The notes beneath the pieces are model-generated. The model saw nothing but the letters and a program-made list of their open reading frames with translations, had not been told where the DNA came from and did no database searches. The position numbers and the translations under genes were made by a program. A stretch of 26,601 bases of DNA from Verrucomicrobiaceae bacterium UBA7681 (GTDB lineage Bacteria > Verrucomicrobiota > Verrucomicrobiia > Verrucomicrobiales > Verrucomicrobiaceae): NCBI GenBank assembly GCA_002482965.1, contig DLGZ01000031.1:1-26601 (forward strand), read 5' to 3'. Positions 1 through 5,827 of the stretch are shown piece after piece. The stretch's first letter is position 1. The number at the start of each line of letters is the position of its first letter.

Positions 1-237
1 GAGATGCTGTACTCACTCCTCTACACCCAGCAGCAGCATCCCGAAGCGCTGCGTCTGGTTCTCTTCATCCATGTCCCGACCCTGGAGCAGTCCATCGCGG
101 TTTCTCCGGCCAAAGAGGGCACACCTGCCACTCAGCGGCAGGTGGACGCCGAGCTGCTACAGGCCTTTGGCAAACAGCTCTTCGCCTCGCTGCGTAAGCT
201 TGGTCTGCTGACGTCTGGGACTGGTCTCAAGCGCTGA
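1..237 (+). CDS. pcp: Pyroglutamyl-peptidase I, C-terminal part (cut by window start)
   Basis: This is the last 78 codons of a reading frame that is already open at base 1, so the gene starts before the window. The segment FIHVP fits the C-terminal block of peptidase family C15 (pyrrolidone-carboxylate peptidase), where the histidine of that block completes the Glu-Cys-His catalytic triad. The Glu and Cys would lie upstream and are not seen. The family removes N-terminal pyroglutamate from peptides in the cytoplasm. The stop at 235-237 lies only about 10 bases from the stop of the convergent gene at 247, so the two 3' ends nearly touch. The family call rests on a short C-terminal match. Confidence 0.6.
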   Translation, partial: EMLYSLLYTQQQHPEALRLVLFIHVPTLEQSIAVSPAKEGTPATQRQVDAELLQAFGKQLFASLRKLGLLTSGTGLKR

Positions 238-246
238 AGCCACCGC

Positions 247-828
247 TCAGGCTTGCGCATTCAGGAACGCCAGGGCGGCGGATCGCTGTGGATGCTCAGC
301 CAGCTCCTGGCGCAGCACCTGAATTTTCTCCAGCAGTTCCACGCCCAGCCGCTCCCGCAACTGTGCCAGATGCACGGCATCCAGCTCCTGCTGGCGCACG
401 ACCTTCTGCCACGGTGCCGTGAAGATCAGGTGAATGGAATTTTGCAGGTGCCCGCCACACAGCGCCTCCCACTCGCCACCGTCCAGCCAGATGCCGCCCG
501 TGTGAGAGCGCTCCACGCGAAACGGCTGCCCGTGACCCACGCGAAAGCGCATCATCACCGTGCCCGACTCGGGGCACAGTTTGACCGCACCATCATACTC
601 GCTCACTGGCACCGCCTCCACCGCCGGGCTATCCTCAGCCACCGCCGTCGCAGGCAGCTTGCTGCGCCAGCGCCAGTAGTTCTCCGCCGGGATCCAATGC
701 CCGCCGGTTTCAGGGCAGCGGAACGCGGTCAGACCGGGTTCCAGTTCGACACGTTCCAGACGCTTATGATGGGCAAGAGGACTTTGCATGACGAATAAGA
801 ACATCCATCGCGCATCCTTCGCCGCCAT
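247..828 (-). CDS. Zinc-finger (TFIIB-like) cysteine-motif protein, unknown function
   Basis: A protein of 193 residues from the chosen start. The reading frame is open to 1008, but the ATG at 828 is preceded by GGAGAGG at 7 bases spacing, a good ribosome site, and the extra upstream residues would overlap the divergent repair gene. Near the N-terminus it has an LERVELEPGLTAFRCPETGGHW block and in the middle a CPESGTVM block, followed by GGIWLDGGEWEAL. This looks like the small zinc-finger 'zf-TFIIB' class found in Planctomycetes and Verrucomicrobia, but each cysteine block has only one Cys, so metal binding is uncertain. The C-terminal third is helical and Glu/Arg/Leu-rich. Function is not known. 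It is divergent from the ATL gene with about 88 bases between starts. Confidence 0.6.
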   Translation of the reverse strand: MAAKDARWMFLFVMQSPLAHHKRLERVELEPGLTAFRCPETGGHWIPAENYWRWRSKLPATAVAEDSPAVEAVPVSEYDGAVKLCPESGTVMMRFRVGHGQPFRVERSHTGGIWLDGGEWEALCGGHLQNSIHLIFTAPWQKVVRQQELDAVHLAQLRERLGVELLEKIQVLRQELAEHPQRSAALAFLNAQA

Positions 829-916
829 GACATTTCCTCTCCATTTATGGAAGAAGTCGCCACGGCTCTGCCGCACCACCTCGACAAACCCTGCACGCTG
901 CGCATCCTCCGCCCTC

Positions 917-1288
917 ATGGCCGCCCGTGGAAAATCCGTCGCCTTCGCCCGCATTCGTGCGGAGGTCATTCGCTTGGTCGCCTTGATCCCCGCCGGCCAG
1001 TTCACCACCTATGGCAGCATCGCCATCCACATGAACGTCATCGCCCGTCATGTGGCCACGGTGCTCAGCCATCTCACGCCAGAAGAATCCGCCGCATTGC
1101 CCTGGCATCGCGTTGTCGCGGCGAACGCGCGCATCAGTCCGAACATGCCTGCCGAGTCCTCACGCAAACAACGCCGCCTGCTCAAAGCCGAAGGCCTGCG
1201 CATCGACAAAGACGGCTTCATTCAAGATGCCGATGCCCATTTTCACAACGTGGGTGTTCGAAGAGACATCCGCTGGAGTGAGAATTAG
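917..1288 (+). CDS. Alkyltransferase-like (ATL) DNA repair protein, MGMT family
   Basis: A 123-residue protein from the ATG at 917. It has the DNA-binding domain of O6-alkylguanine-DNA alkyltransferases: IPAGQFTTYGSIA near residues 25-37, the recognition-helix block RHVATVLSHL near 45-54, and the active-site block PWHRVV near 62-67. In true MGMT/Ogt/Ada enzymes this block is PCHRV, so the alkyl-accepting cysteine is replaced by tryptophan. This marks the ATL subfamily (E. coli YbaZ, fission yeast Atl1), which binds O6-alkylguanine without removing the alkyl group and hands the lesion to nucleotide excision repair. The length matches ATL proteins. No clear ribosome site precedes 917. The frame is open upstream to 788, but that extension is low-quality sequence overlapping the divergent gene. 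Confidence 0.85.
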   Translation: MAARGKSVAFARIRAEVIRLVALIPAGQFTTYGSIAIHMNVIARHVATVLSHLTPEESAALPWHRVVAANARISPNMPAESSRKQRRLLKAEGLRIDKDGFIQDADAHFHNVGVRRDIRWSEN

Positions 1289-1389
1289 GAAGTGGCAGAA
1301 TGCGAATGGCATGACCTGCGGGTAGCACCCCACCCTCCGCGCTTGCCTTCCACCGCGCACTCCGCTTTCATTCATGAAACGCCACAGCC

Positions 1390-2700
1390 ATGCACCGACC
1401 TCCCTTCCTCTTTCGCCGGCTGGCCGTCATGGCCGCTGCAATGCTGTTTCAAACCGTTGGCACTCTGGCCGCTGATAACAACACCCTCACGCCGCAGGAG
1501 CAGGCGGCGGGCTGGCGGCTGCTCTTTGATGGCCGCAGCACCGCCGGCTGGCACACGTATGGGAAGAAGTCGGTGACGGCCGGGTCCTGGAAGATCAAGG
1601 ACGGCTGCCTCGTCCTGCCTCCGGGCAATGGCCGCCCCAATGGCACCGGCGGTGATCTCGTGACGAATGCGATGTACACGAACTTCGAGTTCGAATTCGA
1701 GTGGCGCGTCGGCCCCGTGGGCAACAGCGGCGTGGAATACCTCTTCACCGAAGGTGAGAAACGCACGGCCAACTTTTATCCCGGCGACACCGGCGACAGC
1801 CCGGTGGGCTTCGAATACCAGGTGCTTGATGACGCCCCGCACGCCAACAACGCCGCGAACCGGCTCGCCGCCTCCATATACTCGCTCGTCACCCCGACGG
1901 GCAAAACGCTGCGCCCCGTGGGCGAGTTCAACCAGGGCCGCATCGTCGTGAATGGCAATCACGTGGAGCACTGGCTCAATGGCCGCAAGGTGGCGGAGTG
2001 CGAGCTGGGCAGCGCGGAGCTGCAACGCATCATCGCCAGCAGCAAGTACAAGTACTACCCCGGCGTCGGCGTGAAGCGCGCCACCGCCATCGCCTTGCAG
2101 GATCACGGTGCCGAGGTGGCCTACCGCAATCTTAAGCTCCGCGAGCTGCGCCCCTCGACCACCAGCGCTCCGACCGCCGCAGTGCCTCCGCCTGCTCCCG
2201 CGCCTTCATCCCCAATGACCGCACGCAAGGTCCCGATGCAGGCCGCCGACTGGCGTGTCTGGTGCTGGTCCAAAGCCGACAACCGCTGGACCGAGCACCC
2301 GCTGGACAAAATGACCGTGCAGATCCAGGACGGCGTGCTCAGCGCCCGCAACACCACCAACAGCAACTGGCCCCGCGCCATCCTCGTTTATCGCGGCACG
2401 CTGCTTGATGGCGACTTCATCGTCTCCGCCGACTACCGCGGTCAGCTCGAATCCTTCGACCTCCAGTCCGCCGACGGTGGCAACCAGCGCCTCACCTGCC
2501 TGAACCCACCGCAGGACAACCAATGGCACACCGCCCTCCTCGGCCGCAAGCAGGGCCAGTACGTGGCACGCATCGAAGAAGCCCCCGCCCAGGTGCAGAA
2601 CGGCAAAGCAGATGCTGGTATGAAAGGCTATTTCTGTTTCAAGCTGAGGCCCGGGGAGACCGTGGAAGTGCGAGGATTGGTGGTGCAGGCGGGGAGGTAG
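1390..2700 (+). CDS. Secreted DUF1080 (3-keto-disaccharide hydrolase-like) protein
   Basis: A 436-residue protein with a classic signal peptide: basic start, hydrophobic stretch to about residue 25, likely cut after GTLA. Residues about 35-252 form the DUF1080 (PF06439) beta-sandwich, with the typical opening block WRLLFDGRSTAGWHTYG, then GGDLVT, FEFEFEWR, NSGVEY, GFEYQVLDD and HVEHWLNGRKV. Some members hydrolyse 3-keto-glycosides and the fold resembles concanavalin/laminin-G domains. A Pro/Ala/Ser-rich linker (about 253-280) leads to a second module of about 155 residues that also looks like a beta-sandwich (GDFIVSADYRG, YFCFKLRPGETVEVRGL) but which I cannot name. DUF1080 proteins are strongly expanded in Verrucomicrobia and Planctomycetes. 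Substrate is not predictable. The gene stands alone. Confidence 0.85.
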   Translation: MHRPPFLFRRLAVMAAAMLFQTVGTLAADNNTLTPQEQAAGWRLLFDGRSTAGWHTYGKKSVTAGSWKIKDGCLVLPPGNGRPNGTGGDLVTNAMYTNFEFEFEWRVGPVGNSGVEYLFTEGEKRTANFYPGDTGDSPVGFEYQVLDDAPHANNAANRLAASIYSLVTPTGKTLRPVGEFNQGRIVVNGNHVEHWLNGRKVAECELGSAELQRIIASSKYKYYPGVGVKRATAIALQDHGAEVAYRNLKLRELRPSTTSAPTAAVPPPAPAPSSPMTARKVPMQAADWRVWCWSKADNRWTEHPLDKMTVQIQDGVLSARNTTNSNWPRAILVYRGTLLDGDFIVSADYRGQLESFDLQSADGGNQRLTCLNPPQDNQWHTALLGRKQGQYVARIEEAPAQVQNGKADAGMKGYFCFKLRPGETVEVRGLVVQAGR

Positions 2701-2809
2701 AACGGCCCCTCTCGGTTTGTGCCATGCGCAACTCCTTGTCATTCTTAATCAGCTCTGCTTATCTGACACCGACTCTTAAAATTTTCACTGCCTGGCTGGA
2801 ATCAACGAT

Positions 2810-3931
2810 ATGCCAATAACACCCGAACAACTCATCAGCCAATTTGCGCGGCTCCGTGGGCTCAAGACACCGAAAACCTTTTTAGAACTGGCAGGTTATC
2901 CACACTACGAGAACGTATGCAGTAACCTGCTTTCGTTCTACCTTGACCCTGGAGCAGAGCACGGAATGGGCGACTTGCTGCTGAGAGCTTTGATGGAGTG
3001 TGCAGGCATTGAGTGGAAAGCCCCTATTCATGAGACGAAACCTCCAAAAAGGGAAAGCACCACAGAAAAGGGGGGAAGGCTGGATCTTCTGGTGCAGACG
3101 GAAGAATTCATCATTGGAGTGGAAAACAAGATTTGGGCATCTCTCCACAACGACCTTCATGACTATGCAGCTTTTGTGACCAAGCATGCATCTGAGGCAG
3201 GCCTCATGCCAGAGCGCTGTTATCGCATTGTTTTGTCCGTTCGAGATCTCTCTGCCGAGGAACACCGAAAGGCGAAGGATGCGAAGTTTATAGTCGTACG
3301 TTTTTCTCAACTCATCGGAGCCATCCGTCCTCTCTTCGGGCAATACATGCCTCGGGCTAATCTGAAACATGTAGGATACTTTTCTGACCTTATGCAAACT
3401 CTCGAGAATCTTAGCGGCACCCCAAACTCAGATCTTCAAAAATTCTTCGCCTCTCATGGCCGCGATGTCGAAGAACTGAACAAGGCCTATTGGGACTACA
3501 GGTCACAGTTAATTCCTGAAGTGCAGAAATACGCAGCGGAAACAGAATTGAACCAGTTCAATAAAGATGAGGTGATAGATTCGATCTATCAAAAGACCAC
3601 CCTGATAACGCATGTGCGGTGTCGTGGAATACATAAGGATCAAGCCATCTCAATTGATTTGACTACCTCATCAGAAAACTGGCAGTTCGTTTTGTTCAGC
3701 CGTGGATTCTCTAGTTACAAGTTCACGGATGCCTCTAATCTGGCATGGAATGAATTGAGCCCAAAGCTGCTGGAAATGTTAGGCACCGGTTTCCAACGAC
3801 TGCCCAATGGCAACTTGCAGGCGCAGTTACCGGCCGACTTAAATCCTTCTGAGTTGGCAAAACAACTCGCCGATGTCGTGATAAAAGTGCGGGCAGCATT
3901 GGGATACAGCCTTGTTACGCCGATAATCTGA
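2810..3931 (+). CDS. PD-(D/E)XK nuclease superfamily protein (PDDEXK_4-like)
   Basis: A 373-residue protein. The N-terminal part carries YENVCSNLLSFYLDPGAEHGMG (E34 and H51), the usual opening of the PDDEXK_4 family. The catalytic core follows as GRLDLLV...GVENKIWA, giving D92, E105 and K107 in the D-x12-E-x-K arrangement, then DLHDYA. Catalytic competence is therefore likely. The C-terminal half (about 200-373) has no motif I can name. Members are often found near restriction, defence or mobile genes, but none is visible here: the gene stands alone between the DUF1080 gene and a stretch of broken frames. By eye its base and codon use is clearly more AT-rich than the neighbours, suggesting acquisition by transfer. 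The start ATG has no obvious ribosome site. Confidence 0.8.
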   Translation: MPITPEQLISQFARLRGLKTPKTFLELAGYPHYENVCSNLLSFYLDPGAEHGMGDLLLRALMECAGIEWKAPIHETKPPKRESTTEKGGRLDLLVQTEEFIIGVENKIWASLHNDLHDYAAFVTKHASEAGLMPERCYRIVLSVRDLSAEEHRKAKDAKFIVVRFSQLIGAIRPLFGQYMPRANLKHVGYFSDLMQTLENLSGTPNSDLQKFFASHGRDVEELNKAYWDYRSQLIPEVQKYAAETELNQFNKDEVIDSIYQKTTLITHVRCRGIHKDQAISIDLTTSSENWQFVLFSRGFSSYKFTDASNLAWNELSPKLLEMLGTGFQRLPNGNLQAQLPADLNPSELAKQLADVVIKVRAALGYSLVTPII

Positions 3932-4192
3932 AACGATGCGGGACATTTTGCTCGCCTCGCCATTAAGTCCAAAAGGGCCTTTTCTACACGCCTCAAAACT
4001 TCCTCTTCAGCAAACCTGTCACAACTGCATAGGCTCTTCTTCGACAAAGAATTCCGTGCAGAGGTTGGCCCTGCGCATTGAGGAACTCGTTGTTCTTTCC
4101 GCTGCGCGGGAGTTCAGTAAACGAATCGCCGCTGTCATGTCCGACCCGGTTGAGCCATCAACTCCCGCAAGGTCACCAGCATAGGGTGTTCC

Positions 4193-4369
4193 TTAGTGCT
4201 GGGCCACAGCGCGGGCGATGGATGAGACCTCCTCCCCATGGCGACGGACGCTCAAGTCGCCGTCTTCATCACCCACCTAGTCGGCAGCACTAAATACCAT
4301 ATTATGGTAGTTCAGATCACACACGAGACCGGTCTTCCACTGAAACGGAAGAGTGAAAGGCCGAGGCAT
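4193..4369 (-). pseudogene. Small reading frame broken by an in-frame TAG
   Basis: From the ATG at 4369 the frame reads 30 residues (MPRPFTLPFQWKTG...NMVFSAAD), meets TAG at 4277-4279, then continues in the same frame for 27 residues (VGDEDGDLSVRRHG...ARAVAQH) to TAA at 4193-4195. The second part has GC-rich third positions and balanced charge, like real coding sequence. Together they would be a 58-residue protein. I do not recognise the family. It could be a pseudogene, two chance frames, or a sequencing error at the stop. Confidence 0.3.
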
Positions 4370-4399
4370 CCCGGATGGACTTGCCAGCAGCGAGAAAAA

Positions 4400-4525
4400 T
4401 CAGCCCTTCAACATTCTCAACGGCGGTGGTATCCGCGAGCACGCCCGCGCAACCCAGGCCACCAGCGGAAGAAACTTCTCCATCTTCTCCGGGGGGGGTA
4501 CGCGCAAAGCCAACAAGGAGCTCAT
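4400..4525 (-). CDS. Possible 41-residue fragment, homologous in part to 4979-5161
   Basis: A short frame with an ATG at 4525 and TGA at 4400-4402. It contains LALRVPPPEKMEKFLPLVAWVA. The RVPPPEKME part is shared, in protein and DNA, with RVHPPEKME in the plus-strand fragment at 4979-5161, and the two copies are inverted relative to each other. The frame crosses the G8/C8 homopolymer at 4491-4498, so a slip there would change it. No function can be given. It may be the remnant end of a longer gene. Confidence 0.25.
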   Translation of the reverse strand: MSSLLALRVPPPEKMEKFLPLVAWVARACSRIPPPLRMLKG

Positions 4526-4585
4526 TTGCTGCGTGGCGGCTTTGGCTGGATTCGTGGGGAGGTATGCCAAGGGTGAAAAATGGGT

Positions 4586-4812
4586 TCACCAAACCCAGTC
4601 GGGAAGGTTGCCGTCATTCTTGCGTGTCTCGTCCTGAATGAAGCGCTGATCGGCAGCGTAGAGTTGAGCGACCGCAAGCCAGTAAAGGATCGGAATAAGG
4701 ACCGCTAGAAGGCAGCGCTTGGCGCTGCCTGTGCGGATGCCACGAATGGATGGTAGAAACCGATGAAGGGCAGGACGAAGCCCACGAGGTAAAGGAGTGC
4801 GAAGATGAGCAT
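4586..4812 (-). pseudogene. Frameshifted small membrane protein
   Basis: From the ATG at 4812 one frame gives a strongly hydrophobic segment (MLIFALLYLVGFVLPFIGFY...) and stops at TAG 4705-4707. A second frame, open from upstream, takes over near 4715 with CLLAVLIPILYWLAVAQLYAADQ and ends DGNLPDWVW at 4586-4588. Joined by one frameshift they make a protein of about 75 residues with two membrane segments and a polar tail. Each half alone looks like the half of a small membrane protein. The family is not recognised. A single indel, real or a sequence error, would explain the break. Confidence 0.4.
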
Positions 4813-4978
4813 GGGCGGGTGTTGGCTTCGAAGGGTTGTCAGTCTTCTTCGTTCTCATCTATGGCAGACCTCCCGTTTGGCGAGCTACCTGCCAAGGGTA
4901 TATGTGACTCCTCGCCATCCTGAAAGTCCAGGATGTGTATCGGCTGCGACAGCTCGCGTACTTGCTTGGTATCATTGA

Positions 4979-5161
4979 GAGCGTGAACGCATCACCCTAC
5001 AGGGCAGGCCACTACAGAAACATTTGTCCAAGCAAGCTTGGTTCCCAACCCTTGAAGGCCAACTTGGCATTCGCGTACACCCCCCGGAGAAGATGGAGCA
5101 GATTCCTTCGTTGGCTTACCCTCCAGTGAGCCTTGCGCCCTCGCTCGTTATCTCTGGGTGA
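4979..5161 (+). pseudogene. Start-less reading frame, likely gene remnant
   Basis: An open frame of 60 codons with no plausible start, reading in part ITLQGRPLQKHLSKQAWF and LGIRVHPPEKMEQIPSL, to TGA at 5159-5161. Just upstream, in another frame, LLAILKVQDVYRLRQLAYLLG (about 4905-4973) runs directly towards it, so one frameshift near 4975 would fuse them into a protein of about 80 residues. The RVHPPEKME segment matches the minus-strand fragment at 4400-4525. The family is not recognised. Confidence 0.3.
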
Positions 5162-5179
5162 AAGCTCAGGGTCAAACGA

Positions 5180-5216
5180 GGATCAGGATTCTGATTTGAT
5201 CCTGATCCCAGAATCC
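5180..5216. other. Overlapping alternative hairpins
   Basis: GGATCAGGA (5180-5188) pairs perfectly with TCCTGATCC (5200-5208). The overlapping GGATTCTG (5186-5193) pairs perfectly with CAGAATCC (5209-5216). Both stems cannot form at once. The element lies about 30 bases past the end of the broken minus-strand gene at 5248-5534, so it could be a terminator relic, although no T-run follows on either strand. Confidence 0.45.
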
Positions 5217-5247
5217 GCCGCCGTCCCCCCCAATCGGACTTGGTAAG

Positions 5248-5534
5248 TCAAGCGGGCCGCTTCCAGCAGGTGAAGAGGGCTTCCTCGGTGCTACCCTGGG
5301 CATCAATGAAGACCTTGTTGTCGAAGCCGGGAAGTTGCTGCAGGCGCGGTGCCGCAGGTGGCACCTTGGGGAATTCAGCAGCCGACGGTTTCGGGGCCAC
5401 GGAGCAGCCAGAAGCAATCAGGGGCAAAGGGTACGGCGCTCTTGGAGAGCACTTGCATCTTGCTGAAGCTCATCCCACTGGACGGTCTCGGCAATGCCGT
5501 CGGGGCGGTGGCAAGAAACGGTGGCGTCGGTCAT
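5248..5534 (-). pseudogene. Conserved small hypothetical protein broken by two frameshifts
   Basis: Three successive frames on the minus strand together read like one protein of about 95 residues. Frame A starts at ATG 5534: MTDATVSCHRPDGIAETVQW then DELQ. Frame B covers about 5458-5378 with KSAVPFAPDCFWLLRGPET. Frame C covers about 5340-5251 with RLQQLPGFDNKVFIDAQGST and FTCWKRPA, ending at TGA 5248-5250. The order and content (WDEL..., PFAPD.FWLL.G, LQ.LPGFDN, ST...F.CW) match my memory of a small uncharacterised protein common in Verrucomicrobia and Planctomycetes; that memory is unchecked. Function is unknown. The middle of frame C mimics a lipobox (LIASGC), but that stretch is better explained as out-of-frame sequence. 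Confidence 0.5.
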
Positions 5535-5789
5535 GTGGATGAGAACTGGCTCTCAGGCTGGAGGCGTGCACTTTGTGGGGCGTCGGCTGGCAGAGTCAGG
5601 GCTCGCGCGGGTGGCACGGGTGCCGAGCCTAGAGCTGAGCATGCGAGAGCCGAAGTGGAGCGCTAACTAGATCAGGAACGCGAGGGACAGCACCGCGAGG
5701 GAAGTCATGGGGCGGTGAGGTTGAGCTGGGACCGGGAAGGGGACGAGACTGAGACCGGTGGATGGGGCTTGTTCGCTTGGAGGCCCGAA

Positions 5790-5827
5790 TCGAGGACGAG
5801 TTCGAGGAGGAGGACGAAAACGAGGAC
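5790..5827. repeat. GA-rich low-complexity tract of GAGGAC/GAGTTC-type units
   Basis: On the plus strand this stretch is an irregular run of GAG, GAC, GAA and TTC triplets, strongly purine-biased. It reads as an acidic peptide in one frame and as a Ser/Arg-rich one on the other strand. It sits just past the mnmG stop codon and slightly overlaps it. It is not a perfect tandem repeat. A function such as transcript-end structure cannot be shown. Confidence 0.4.

Larger units (their letters stand above)
3932..5826. other. About 1.9 kb without an intact gene; gene debris
   Basis: No reading frame in this stretch looks like a complete, recognisable gene. It holds several fragments that read as protein only if one allows frameshifts or a stop codon, listed separately at 4193-4369, 4400-4525, 4586-4812, 4979-5161 and 5248-5534. 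It also has an inverted repeat (4478-4513 with 5064-5098), a G8 run (4491-4498), a C7 run (5225-5231), alternative hairpins (5180-5216) and a GA-rich tract (5790-5827). I saw no transposase or integrase remnant. Two readings are possible: a decaying accessory island next to the nuclease gene, or a stretch of poor sequence with indel errors. The in-frame stop and the inverted repeat favour decay. Confidence 0.6.

Noticed and set aside
247..1008. Longer start at 1008 for the zinc-finger-like gene
   Set aside because: The ATG at 828 has a strong ribosome site, and the extension is antisense to the conserved ATL domain.
2896..2904. Perfect DnaA box TTATCCACA in the nuclease gene, possibly an origin
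   Set aside because: It is a single box inside codons for GYPHY, with no cluster of further boxes or AT-rich unwinding region nearby. One such match in 26 kb is not surprising.
3715..4047. Minus-strand frame of 110 codons across the nuclease 3' end
   Set aside because: Most of it is antisense to the clearly coding nuclease gene and it shows no recognisable domain.
5248..5420. Small lipoprotein with lipobox LIASGC
   Set aside because: The lipobox-like part is better read as out-of-frame sequence of a frameshifted gene whose other pieces match in order.
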